The notes under the pieces are model-generated. The model saw only the letters and a program-made list of their open reading frames with translations, made no database searches and was not told the DNA's origin. Below, in pieces: positions 19,254-27,313 of a stretch of DNA of 64,000 bases; within the stretch, counting starts at the first letter, position 1, and each line of letters begins with the position of its first letter. A program made the position numbers and the translations under genes. Location of the stretch: the NCBI RefSeq assembly GCF_002261355.1, contig NZ_NEVU01000003.1, positions 744,001 through 808,000 on the forward strand. Direction: 5' to 3'. The DNA comes from Bordetella genomosp. 12. Its GTDB lineage: Bacteria > Pseudomonadota > Gammaproteobacteria > Burkholderiales > Burkholderiaceae_B.

Positions 19254-20354
19254 TCACCCCAAGCGCGGCGCCCGGCGAAAATGGTTGTCCCAGGATTGCT
19301 CCCGGCCAGGCGCCATCAAGGTGGCGGTTTGCCCCTGCGGCCCGGTCTGCACCATGGCGCCCAATCCGCTCGAAACCAGAAAATCGCTCTTGGGCGCCGG
19401 CGCCACGCCGCAGCCATCCGGCAGATCGGTGGCGCCCAATTGCCGCCCGCTGGCGGCATCCCAATACAGCACCTGCCCGCCCACCGGGCTGGAGGTGGCG
19501 ATGATGCGGCCGCTGGCGTCGGCCGCCACAGACCCGACATAGTTGCGCATGCCGCGCAAACGCTCCGGATCGCCGGCAAAGCATTCCGGCGCGTGGCCGC
19601 GCCGATGGCGTCCCACCAGCGCGGGACGCTCATGGGCAGGCCCCATATGCTGGCAGCCAAACCACACCGAACCATCGCCGGCCAAGGCCAGGTGGCGAAT
19701 GGAAAGCTTGTGCCAGCGCGCGTCCAGTTCGACCTTCTCGAGCAATTCGCCGCTGGCGGCATCCAGATAGGCCAGCGACGGCCGCATGGTATCCAGGTTG
19801 AGTTCGAGTTTGCCGTAATCGGGATGGGTCAGGATGCCGCCGTTGGCCACGCACAGGGTCTTGCCATCCGGCATCAGGATGACCTCGTGCGGCCCGATGC
19901 CGCCACTGGAGAACTCGCCGACCCGGCGCGGCGCGGCGCTGACGTCATAGATCCCGATCACGCCCTGCCCGCCCTCGTAATCATTCTCGGTGGCCAGCAT
20001 CAGGCGGCCGCCCGGCAGATACACCCCATGACCGAAAAAATGCCGGCCTTCGGCCGCCTCGATCACCTGCGCGGGTTGCCGCCCCCGCAGATCGAAGCTC
20101 AGCGCAAAAAAACCTGGTTGGCGGCCGAACACCGTGGCCCGCTCGCCGTCGATGGCGAAGCTGTGGCCGCGGTCAGGCATGGCCAGCGCGAGCCGGTCCC
20201 GGCCGCGCTCATCGAGCACCACCACCTCGTGGCGGCCCGCGCGCAGACGCGCCGTCACATAGAGCGCCTCCTCGGCCGGCGCGCCCAACACCCGGCCCGG
20301 CAACAGCAGGGCGCTGGCCCCCAGCGCCAGAAACTCGCGTCGGTCAATCGCCAT
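19254..20354 (-). CDS. DUF1513 protein (Tat-exported beta-propeller)
   Basis: A 366-residue protein with a twin-arginine signal (DRREFLALGASALLLPG) followed by repeats of a propeller-like fold (GHGVYLPGGRLMLATENDY, then GPHEVILMPDGKTLCVANGG and RNYVGSVAADASGRIIATSS). DUF1513 proteins are regularly the last gene of imelysin / di-heme oxidoreductase operons, as here. The biochemical role is unknown. Its start overlaps the end of the preceding imelysin gene by 11 bp. It is the fourth and distal gene of the operon that begins at 24199. Confidence 0.88.
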   Translation of the reverse strand: MAIDRREFLALGASALLLPGRVLGAPAEEALYVTARLRAGRHEVVVLDERGRDRLALAMPDRGHSFAIDGERATVFGRQPGFFALSFDLRGRQPAQVIEAAEGRHFFGHGVYLPGGRLMLATENDYEGGQGVIGIYDVSAAPRRVGEFSSGGIGPHEVILMPDGKTLCVANGGILTHPDYGKLELNLDTMRPSLAYLDAASGELLEKVELDARWHKLSIRHLALAGDGSVWFGCQHMGPAHERPALVGRHRRGHAPECFAGDPERLRGMRNYVGSVAADASGRIIATSSPVGGQVLYWDAASGRQLGATDLPDGCGVAPAPKSDFLVSSGLGAMVQTGPQGQTATLMAPGREQSWDNHFRRAPRLG

Positions 20355-21414
20355 CGAGCGCGTTGAATCCTATCGTGACGCCCAGTGCCGGGGCGATATC
20401 CTGATCGACCACGTCCTTGGCGTTTTTGAGCACCATGGCCGCCAGCGTCAATGCCGCGCGCGGCTCGGGCTGCGTGAAGGCCGCCTCCGCCTCGGCCGGC
20501 ACCGAGGCCACCAGCGTGATCGCCTGCTGCAATTCATGCGTCAGGGTCGCGTCCAGGCCCTGCGAGCCCGGCGCATATCCATACCCGCCAGCCTGATAGA
20601 AGGCCAGCATCCCGCGCACGCTGGCCGCCAGGGTGGCCGCTGCCTGGCCGCTGCGCCAGAAGGCGGCGCGCTTGGGACGGGCGGCCTGGGCATCCGCGCC
20701 CAGCACCGGCAGCAAATTGATATCGCGGGCGAACTGCAAGCCGGTCGACAACGCCTTCATGGCCTCGGCCGCCACCTCCTGGCGATCCCGGTAAAGATCG
20801 TTGGCGCTGGCCGGCGCGGTGAACTGGCGTCCGAACTCCGCCTGCGGGCTCCAGGCCTGGCGCAACTGCGCGGCCAATCCCTGGATATTCGCCGCCACCG
20901 CCGTGGCGTAAGCGCAGGGATAGGCCGACGAGGCCGCCGCCGGCGCCGAGGCGCGCAGCAATGCCGGCTCGCCGTAGAGCAGATACTCCAGCGCGGGCAG
21001 GCCCTGCACGGCCACGCTGCGGCCGGCCAGGCCGCCTTCGGCCAGCGCGGCCGGGTCGGCGGCCGCCAGCGCGCTTTGCACCTGCCGGGGCATGACGCCG
21101 CGTGGATCCGGCCAGAAATACAGGCGCTCGTAACGATTACCCTCGACCAGCGGCCCGAAGCGCAGGAACGCCACGCCGGCCCAGGCTTGCGCCAGGGCGT
21201 CGAAGGACGCCGCAACCTTGTCCGCGCCGGCCTGTCCCGGCGTCTTGCACCAGGCCTGCAGGTCGCGGTGCATGCCGCGCGCACTGTCGTCCAGGCGGAT
21301 CATGGCCGGGCGCGCATAGCCCTCGGCCAGCCGCTGACCCAGATCGGTCGGCGGCGCGGCCCAGGCAGACGCGGCGGACAGCACACCAGCCAGCAATAAA
21401 AGCGGGGACTTCAT
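20344..21414 (-). CDS. Imelysin-family periplasmic protein (second copy)
   Basis: A 356-residue protein with a signal peptide (LLLLAGVLSAASAWA). Imelysin-type helical body: CKTPGQAGADKVAASFDALAQAW, GPLVEGNRYERLYFWPDPRG and VQGLPALEYLLYGEP. Where imelysins normally carry GxHxxE, this copy reads LPALEYLL: the Glu is kept and the His replaced, so metal binding may differ from the first copy. The family includes iron-regulated insulin-cleaving proteases and EfeO-like iron-binding proteins. It overlaps the di-heme gene (4 bp) and the DUF1513 gene (11 bp). Confidence 0.88.
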   Translation of the reverse strand: MKSPLLLLAGVLSAASAWAAPPTDLGQRLAEGYARPAMIRLDDSARGMHRDLQAWCKTPGQAGADKVAASFDALAQAWAGVAFLRFGPLVEGNRYERLYFWPDPRGVMPRQVQSALAAADPAALAEGGLAGRSVAVQGLPALEYLLYGEPALLRASAPAAASSAYPCAYATAVAANIQGLAAQLRQAWSPQAEFGRQFTAPASANDLYRDRQEVAAEAMKALSTGLQFARDINLLPVLGADAQAARPKRAAFWRSGQAAATLAASVRGMLAFYQAGGYGYAPGSQGLDATLTHELQQAITLVASVPAEAEAAFTQPEPRAALTLAAMVLKNAKDVVDQDIAPALGVTIGFNALDGD

Positions 21415-22904
21415 AAAGACTCCAGAAAGCGGATCAGGTCGGCACGCTCGGCCGGCGTCATCTCGACCACGCGATCGCGCGCGGCCTGCGCCTCGCCGCC
21501 GTGCCAGAGAATGGCCTCCAGCAAGTTGCGGGCCCGGCCATCATGCAGATACGTGGCGTTGGGGTTGACCTGCGCGGTCAGCCCAATACCCCAGAGCGGC
21601 GGCGTGCGCCACTGGCGGCCGCTGGCCTGGCCTTCGCTCACGCCATCGGCCAGACCGTCACCCATGTCGTGCAAGAGCAGATCGGTGTAGGGCCAGATCA
21701 GTTGGAACTGATGCTCGGGCTGTTTCGCGTCGCGGCGCGTCACGTACTTAGGCACATGACAGCCTATGCAATTGGCCTCGTAGAATAATTTCTTGCCCGC
21801 CAGCACCCGCGCGTCATCGGCATCGCGCCGCTGCGGCACGGCGAGATTCTTGGAATAAAAGGTCACGAAATCCATCAGGCGCCCGGGCACCTCATGTTCG
21901 CCCAGATGGGGCTGCGCGCCATGCGGCATCTCGGCACAGGACGGCTGCGCGGCGGTGCAATCGCCGTAGTGGCTGGGAAACAGCGGCGAGGACAGCCCCA
22001 TGTCGTTGGAGAAGGCCGAAGCGCTTTGCTGCTCGACCGTGGGCTGGCCGGCTTTCCAATTGAAGCGGCCCAACACCTGGCGGCCGGTGCGCAAGTCCTG
22101 CACCCAATTGGGTTTGCCGCGAATGCCATCGCCCTTGTCCTGGGCCGCATTGGCCAGGATGTCGTCTTCGTGGATGGCCTCGAGCAGCCCCAGCCCGATC
22201 ATGGGCGGCGCCAGGCGCGGCGAAATCTGCACCTCGGGATGCAGGGGGCCATAGCCCAGGTCTTCGATACGGTAGGCCGGCCGCATGAGCGTGGCCGTCT
22301 CGCCCCCGGCCAAGGGCACGGTGACAGGGGTGTAATCGACCTCGACGCGCCCTTCGCTGGGCAAGCCGGCCACGGAGAAATTCTGCAACTGGCTGCCATA
22401 AACCGGGTCAGGCAATGCGGCCAGTTCCGCCGCCGACAGGGCAGTCCCGGCGGGCGCGGCCGCCGGGACTGCCAGACGCAACAGCAGCGCCACCGCATCG
22501 GTGCGCTCGAGCGGATCAAACCCCGGCACCGAACCCCGACCATCCTTGACGTGACAGGCCTGGCAGGAACGGGCGTTGAACAACGGCCCCAGGCCGTCGG
22601 AGGCCTGGGTAGACGACGGCGCCGATACCCAGTCCTTGCGGAACAGGCCATTGCCGACCAGAAACTGCTGACGCCCCTCGAAGCTCAGATTGCCGGACGC
22701 ATGCGAAAAGATATCGGCATTGATGAGCTTTTTGATGGTCGCCGCGCCGGCCTGCATGGTCTCGAACGGCTCGGCGGCCGAGAAGTCGGCCGCCGGCGCC
22801 GTGATGCTCCGCACCCGCTCCAGATCATCGTCGCTCAGATCACTGCGCGCGCCGGCGCCGGCCGAAGCCAGCGCAGCCAAAAGCCACAGAACCCGTCGCC
22901 TCAC
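21411..22904 (-). CDS. Di-heme oxidoreductase (DUF1111), putative thiol oxidoreductase
   Basis: A 497-residue exported c-type cytochrome. It has a signal peptide at the N-terminus and two heme-binding motifs, CQACH at residues 114-118 and CIGCH near residue 380, typical of the DUF1111 di-heme family distantly related to bacterial cytochrome c peroxidases. Other landmarks are FNARSCQACHVKDGRG, PPMIGLGLLEAI and TPPLWGIGLTAQVNPN. The start is a GTG whose codon overlaps the stop of the imelysin gene upstream (4 bp). It probably performs a periplasmic redox step linked to iron handling, as inference from the operon. Confidence 0.9.
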   Translation of the reverse strand: MRRRVLWLLAALASAGAGARSDLSDDDLERVRSITAPAADFSAAEPFETMQAGAATIKKLINADIFSHASGNLSFEGRQQFLVGNGLFRKDWVSAPSSTQASDGLGPLFNARSCQACHVKDGRGSVPGFDPLERTDAVALLLRLAVPAAAPAGTALSAAELAALPDPVYGSQLQNFSVAGLPSEGRVEVDYTPVTVPLAGGETATLMRPAYRIEDLGYGPLHPEVQISPRLAPPMIGLGLLEAIHEDDILANAAQDKGDGIRGKPNWVQDLRTGRQVLGRFNWKAGQPTVEQQSASAFSNDMGLSSPLFPSHYGDCTAAQPSCAEMPHGAQPHLGEHEVPGRLMDFVTFYSKNLAVPQRRDADDARVLAGKKLFYEANCIGCHVPKYVTRRDAKQPEHQFQLIWPYTDLLLHDMGDGLADGVSEGQASGRQWRTPPLWGIGLTAQVNPNATYLHDGRARNLLEAILWHGGEAQAARDRVVEMTPAERADLIRFLESL

Positions 22905-24199
22905 TTGAACACGGCGTCCGGTTTGTCCAGGCTGTCCGACCCTTCGATGGCCACGTCACCCAGTTCGAGCAAGGCGATCACGCGCTCCAGGCTGCGGGTT
23001 TGATCGATGAGGCGATCGATGGCGGCCTGCACCACGGCATTGCCCTCTTTATTGCCTTCGGCAATCATCTGGTCGTAGGTCTCGACCTTCTCGGCGCGAT
23101 CGCGCATCGCCTGCATGGCGGCCACGGTCGCGTCGAGTTTGCTGCGCACTTCGGCGTCGAGCTTGGGGTCTTTTTCCTTGACCAGGCCGGACAGGCTCTC
23201 GCCTTGCACCTTGCTGCCGTCGGGCCGCGCGTAGCTGCCCAGGTAGACGTTGCGGATGCCGAGCTGGTTGTAATAGTGCGAGTTATGCGTGTTGTCCGAG
23301 AAGCAATCATGCTCTTCTTCGGGATCGTGCAGCATCAGGCCGAGCTTCATGCGCTCGCCAGCCAGTTCACCGTACGACAGGCTGCCCAGGCCGGTGAGCA
23401 TGGCGACCAGACCCGCCTTGGGATCCTCGGAAACCGCCTTGCGCGCGGCGCCTTCGTTCTTCCATTGATCGGACATCTGCTGCAGATCGTCGACCAACAG
23501 TTGCGTCACAGCCTTGAGAAACTCGATGCGGCGCTCGCAATTGCCGCCCGTGCAGTGCTTGGGATCGAAATCGGTGTGCGGTCGGTTGCCCGCGTGACGC
23601 TGCTGCGGCGTACCGGTGCGATCCTTGGGTGCCGGGCCGGTGCCGTTCAGGTCCTGGCCCCAGAGCAGGAATTCGATGGCGTGATAGCCGGTCGCCACAT
23701 TGGCCTCGTTGCCATCGGCCTCGTGCAGGACCTCCGACAGCAGCTCGGGCGTGATCTTGCTGGCGTCGATGGTCTTGCCGCCCACAGAAATCTTGGCGTT
23801 GCCGATTACGTTGACGGCGTAAAACGCGTTTTCGTCGTTCTCGGTGCCGTACGAGGCGTCGACATAGTCGATCAGCCCTTCGTCCAGGGGCCAGGCATTC
23901 ACGCTGCCCTCCCAGTCATCGACGATGGGATTGCCAAAACGGAAGGCCTCGGTCTGCTGATAAGGCACGCGTGCATCGATCCATGCCTGGCGAGCGGCGG
24001 CCAATGTGGCCTCGCTGGGTTTGGCGATCAGCGCATCGATCGCCTTCTGCAAAGCCTGCGCGGTGGTCAGAGAGTCCTGATAGCCCGCCGCGGCGATGTC
24101 CGCATAGGTTTTGACGACAGCCTTGGGTTCGACCGCGGCCTGGGCGCCCCCCGACACGGCGGCGGCCACCAGCAACATGCCTTGCAGCAATTTTCGCAT
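22901..24199 (-). CDS. Imelysin-family periplasmic iron-regulated protein
   Basis: A 432-residue protein and first gene of the four-gene operon. It has a signal peptide (GMLLVAAAVSGGAQA), then the imelysin peptidase-like body: WIDARVPYQQTEAFRFGNP, the diagnostic GYHAIEFLLWGQD with the GxHxxE motif, and HDCFSDNTHNSHYYNQLG. The real start is the ATG at 24199, with AGGAGAAGTTGG upstream. The same open frame runs another 370 codons upstream, but that stretch is the antisense shadow of the ABC binding-protein gene. The leader has an AT-rich, weakly Fur-like stretch around 24255-24290 (GAAAATTGTTTAC on the minus strand), so iron control is plausible but not shown. Confidence 0.92.
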   Translation of the reverse strand: MRKLLQGMLLVAAAVSGGAQAAVEPKAVVKTYADIAAAGYQDSLTTAQALQKAIDALIAKPSEATLAAARQAWIDARVPYQQTEAFRFGNPIVDDWEGSVNAWPLDEGLIDYVDASYGTENDENAFYAVNVIGNAKISVGGKTIDASKITPELLSEVLHEADGNEANVATGYHAIEFLLWGQDLNGTGPAPKDRTGTPQQRHAGNRPHTDFDPKHCTGGNCERRIEFLKAVTQLLVDDLQQMSDQWKNEGAARKAVSEDPKAGLVAMLTGLGSLSYGELAGERMKLGLMLHDPEEEHDCFSDNTHNSHYYNQLGIRNVYLGSYARPDGSKVQGESLSGLVKEKDPKLDAEVRSKLDATVAAMQAMRDRAEKVETYDQMIAEGNKEGNAVVQAAIDRLIDQTRSLERVIALLELGDVAIEGSDSLDKPDAVFK

Positions 24200-24502
24200 C
24201 CAACTTCTCCTGATTGAGGGCAGCCCCGCGGCCAGCCCGTTTGATGACATTTTTTTGGCGAATGCAAGTGTAAACAATTTTCGTTTGCCGTTCAGAATAC
24301 AGTCAGCTTTTGCGCCCGGCAGCCTGTTTTGGGGCCAAGAACACGCACCATGACGGTGCATCACCTCGGCCTGCGACCCCGTGGCGGCCCGCCGTACCCG
24401 CACGCCTAGCCGCGTCGCGACGATAGGCAGACGCTGGCACGCTCTTTGCTTGGGTTGGTATACAAGCTTGTCGCCAAGACAAGCGCCAACCGGAGCGCCT
24501 TC
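24200..24502. other. Divergent promoter region, imelysin operon / ABC cassette
   Basis: About 300 bp without a gene. The left half is AT-richer and would hold the promoter of the imelysin operon. The right half holds the promoter of the ABC transporter operon and the GntR-like palindrome at 24455-24466. No small ORF or RNA is convincing. Confidence 0.6.
24455..24466. promoter_or_regulatory. Candidate GntR (FCD) operator TTGGTATACAAG
   Basis: TTGGTATACAAG fits the loose FadR/FCD-type pattern TnGTnnACnA and lies 37 bp upstream of the first gene of the ABC/amidase operon, whose last gene is a GntR-FCD regulator. An outer repeat GCTTG...CAAGC encloses it (24448-24467). The link is inference. Confidence 0.4.
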
Positions 24503-25504
24503 ATGAGCCAACGTTCGTCCGCCATCAACCTGTCCCGCCGCCGTCTGGTGCAAAGCGCCGCGCTGGGCGCAGCCTGCCTCGGCCTGCCCGCCCTGAGCCG
24601 CGCGCAAAGCGGGCCGGTCATCCGTATCGGCTTCTGGCCCGTCGCTGCCGGCCTGCCCTTTTACGCCGCCGTGGAAAAGGGCTACTTCAAAGAAGCCGGC
24701 CTGAACGTGGAACCGCAGAAGTTCGCCGGCGCTCAACAAGTGATGGAAGCCATGCTGGCCGGCCGCTCTGACGGCAGCGCCAATGGCACGGGTTCGGCCA
24801 ACCTGGCCATCGGCGAGATCGCCTCGCCCGGCCTGTTCAAGATTTTTGCGTCCAATCCCAGCAATGCCCAGTATGTGCTGGACGAGTTCATCGTCGCCAA
24901 AGACAGCCCGGTGAAATCCATCGCCGACCTCAAGGGCAAGAAAGTGGGCTCGGGCCCGGGCATACAGAACGCCACCCTGGCGCGCACCGTCCTCGAGCGC
25001 GCTGGCGCGACCGGCGCCACCGTGGTCGAACTGGCCATCAGCCAGCATGTGGCAGCCGTGGCAGCCGGCCAGCTCGATGCCTGCTACACGCTGGAACCCA
25101 CCGGCACGGTCGGCCGCCTCAACGGCACCACCCGCGTGCTCGAAGCCGGCGTCATCGCCAAATACGTGCTGGGCGATCCCATGGCCCCCTGGTTTGGCGG
25201 ATCGGCCTCGCTGACCACCGCCTTCTTGAAGAAATATCCCGAAGAGTCCAAGCGCTTCATCCAGGCGTATGCCCGCGGCATCGACCTGGTGCGCAAACAC
25301 CCCGAAGAGGCGCGCCAATACATGAAGGGCTACACCGCCATCGAAGGCCCCATGACGCAGGAAGTCCCGCTGGCCGCCTACACGCTCTACAACGAGTTCA
25401 CCGACAGCGACGTCCAGTACTTCCAGAAGTTCTTTGACCTGTTCGCAGACAAAGGCGTCTTCGCGCAGAAAGTCGACGTGGCCAGCATGCTCTACAAGGG
25501 TTGA
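24503..25504 (+). CDS. ABC transporter substrate-binding protein (NMT1/SsuA type)
   Basis: A 333-residue protein with a twin-arginine-like signal (SRRRLVQSAALGAACLGLPA), then the NMT1/SsuA fold: IRIGFWPVAAGLPFYAAVEK, GYFKEAGLNVEPQKF, SIADLKGKKVGSGPGIQNA and LEAGVIAKYVLGDP. This class binds nitrogen or sulfur compounds such as taurine, nitrate, pyrimidines or aromatic amides. The ATG at 24503 has CGGAG eight bases upstream; the longer frame from 24446 lacks this. First gene of a six-gene operon with permease, ATPase, AtzG, AtzE and GntR genes. Confidence 0.9.
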   Translation: MSQRSSAINLSRRRLVQSAALGAACLGLPALSRAQSGPVIRIGFWPVAAGLPFYAAVEKGYFKEAGLNVEPQKFAGAQQVMEAMLAGRSDGSANGTGSANLAIGEIASPGLFKIFASNPSNAQYVLDEFIVAKDSPVKSIADLKGKKVGSGPGIQNATLARTVLERAGATGATVVELAISQHVAAVAAGQLDACYTLEPTGTVGRLNGTTRVLEAGVIAKYVLGDPMAPWFGGSASLTTAFLKKYPEESKRFIQAYARGIDLVRKHPEEARQYMKGYTAIEGPMTQEVPLAAYTLYNEFTDSDVQYFQKFFDLFADKGVFAQKVDVASMLYKG

Positions 25505-25507
25505 TTC

Positions 25508-26284
25508 ATGAGTACCTCCACCAAACGCGGCCGCGACTTCACGCGTTGGCTGCCCCTGATCGGGCCGCTGGCCCTCTTTCTGGTCTGGGATCTGACGTTG
25601 CGGCTGTCGCTGGTCAGTCCGGTGCTGCTGCCCACGCCGGGCGCCACCCTCACCGCCCTGGTCAAGGGTCTGGCAGGCGGCCCCTTGCTCACCGACTTCA
25701 TTGCGTCGGTCAATCGCAGCCTGCAGGCCTTCGTCATCTCGGCCATCATCGGCGTGCCCTTGGGCGTGTTGCTGGGCAGCAATGAAAAGCTCTACCGCAG
25801 CGTCGAGTTCCTGATCGACTTTTTCCGCTCAACGCCGTCGTCGGCGCTCATCCCGCTGTTTCTGATGATCTTCGGCGTGACGGATATGAACAAGGTCGCC
25901 ATCGCCGCCTTCGCCTCGCTGCTGGTCATCGTGTTCAACAGCGCCTATGGCGTGCTCAATGCGCGCAAACAGCGCGTGATGGCGGCGCGGGTGATGGGGG
26001 CCTCGCGCTGGCGCGTGTTCAAGGACGTGCTCATCTGGGAAAGCCTGCAACAGACCTTCGTCGGTCTGCGCAGCGGCGTATCGATGGCCTTGGTCATCGT
26101 CATCGTGGCGGAAATGTTCATCGGCGCCGAAAGCGGCCTGGGCAACCGCATCATCAATGCCCAGCAGGTACTCAATGTGCGCGAGATGTACGCCGCCATC
26201 CTGGCCGCGGGCGCCCTGGGCTATCTCTTGAACATCCTTTTTCTGCTGATCGAAAAGCGCATCGTCCATTGGAGCGGCAGGTAA
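25508..26284 (+). CDS. ABC transporter permease (SsuC/TauC type)
   Basis: A 258-residue inner-membrane protein with about six TM helices. The permease signature with the EAA loop is VMGASRWRVFKDVLIWESLQ; other landmarks are IIGVPLGVLLGSNEKLYRSV and MALVIVIVAEMFIGAESGLG. It starts 4 bp after the binding-protein stop. It forms the channel with the ATPase encoded next. Confidence 0.93.
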   Translation: MSTSTKRGRDFTRWLPLIGPLALFLVWDLTLRLSLVSPVLLPTPGATLTALVKGLAGGPLLTDFIASVNRSLQAFVISAIIGVPLGVLLGSNEKLYRSVEFLIDFFRSTPSSALIPLFLMIFGVTDMNKVAIAAFASLLVIVFNSAYGVLNARKQRVMAARVMGASRWRVFKDVLIWESLQQTFVGLRSGVSMALVIVIVAEMFIGAESGLGNRIINAQQVLNVREMYAAILAAGALGYLLNILFLLIEKRIVHWSGR

Positions 26285-26287
26285 GCC

Positions 26288-27109
26288 ATGAGCACCGTCA
26301 TCAATCCCACCATCTGGCCCGAACCCCTTCCCGAACCTTTTCAGCCAGGACCTGCCGGCACGCACATCACCATCCGCGGCCTGCACAAGACATTTGCCGG
26401 CGCGCCGCTGTACAAGGACTTCAACCTCGACATCCCCAAAGGCAAGATCGTCTCGGTCTTCGGCCCGAACGGCTGCGGCAAGTCCACGCTGATCAATATG
26501 ATCGCCGGCCTGATTCCCATCGACTCGGGCGAGATCCTGTTCGATGGCAAGTCGCTGGCGCAGACCAAGATCGGCTATGTATTCCAGAACTATCGCGAAG
26601 CCCTGTTCCCGTGGCTGCGCACCATCGACAACATCGCCTACCCGCTGCGCCTGGAAGGCCGCAGCAAGGCCGAGGTGCAGCGCCGCGTCGAAGAACTGAT
26701 CGCTTCCTTCGACGTCAAGTTCGACCTCAACCGCTATCCCTATGAACTGTCGGGCGGCCAGCAGCAAACCGCGTCCATCATGCGCGCGCTGGCGCCGGGG
26801 CCGGAAGTGCTGTTTCTGGATGAGCCCTTCTCCGCGCTGGATTTCGAGATGACGCTGTTCATCCGCGAAAAGCTGCAAGAAGTCCATATGCAGACGGGCA
26901 CCACGATGCTGCTGGTCTCGCACGACCTGGAGGAAGCCGTGTATCTGGCCGATGAGATCCTGTTGCTGACCAAGCGCCCGACCCGCGTGGCCGAGATTCT
27001 GCACTATGACGATCCCCGGCCGCGCACCGTGGAGACGCTGAGCGAGCCGTCTTTCATCCATGCCAAGAAGCTGAGCCTGGAAATCTTCCAGCGCGAAGTC
27101 CGCAAGTAA
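26288..27109 (+). CDS. ABC transporter ATP-binding protein (SsuB/TauB type)
   Basis: A 273-residue ATPase with all motifs: Walker A FGPNGCGKST, Q-loop VFQNYREALFPWL, signature LSGGQQQTASIMRALA, Walker B VLFLDEPFSALD and the H-loop LLVSHDLEEAVYLAD. The signature has QQQT where most homologues read QQQR or QRQR. It lies 4 bp downstream of the permease gene. Confidence 0.94.
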   Translation: MSTVINPTIWPEPLPEPFQPGPAGTHITIRGLHKTFAGAPLYKDFNLDIPKGKIVSVFGPNGCGKSTLINMIAGLIPIDSGEILFDGKSLAQTKIGYVFQNYREALFPWLRTIDNIAYPLRLEGRSKAEVQRRVEELIASFDVKFDLNRYPYELSGGQQQTASIMRALAPGPEVLFLDEPFSALDFEMTLFIREKLQEVHMQTGTTMLLVSHDLEEAVYLADEILLLTKRPTRVAEILHYDDPRPRTVETLSEPSFIHAKKLSLEIFQREVRK

Positions 27110-27130
27110 GCATCGCAACGGAGTGCCGTC

Positions 27131-27313
27131 ATGACCCAAGACACCATAGACCATTATGTCCGCAGCGCCCTGCTGTTGCAGGGCTATGCCCTGAGCGAAG
27201 CCGCCACGCGCGAGGTCAGCCTGCAGTTCGAGCGCATCCAGGCGATTGCGGCCGGGTTTGCCGACGAACCCTTGCCGCTCGAGACCGAACCGGCCGCGGT
27301 GTATCGGGCATGA
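27131..27313 (+). CDS. atzG: AtzG-like small amidase subunit (DUF4089)
   Basis: A 60-residue protein: an N-terminal helix pair (YVRSALLLQGYALSEAATRE, then VSLQFERIQAIAAGFADEPL). It matches the DUF4089/AtzG family, a GatC-like chaperone subunit that forms a complex with AtzE-type amidases. The start has a GGAG box upstream (CAACGGAGTGCCGTC). Its stop overlaps the amidase ATG by 4 bp, as expected for an obligate pair. Confidence 0.82.
   Translation: MTQDTIDHYVRSALLLQGYALSEAATREVSLQFERIQAIAAGFADEPLPLETEPAAVYRA

Noticed and set aside
24255-24290. Fur box before the imelysin operon
   Set aside because: Only about 8 of 13 positions fit the core consensus; too weak to list as a site, in contrast to 55349-55369.
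24200-25318. N-terminal 370-codon extension of the first imelysin
   Set aside because: It lies antisense to the ABC binding-protein gene and has no domain; the signal peptide and ribosome site at 24199 define the true start.
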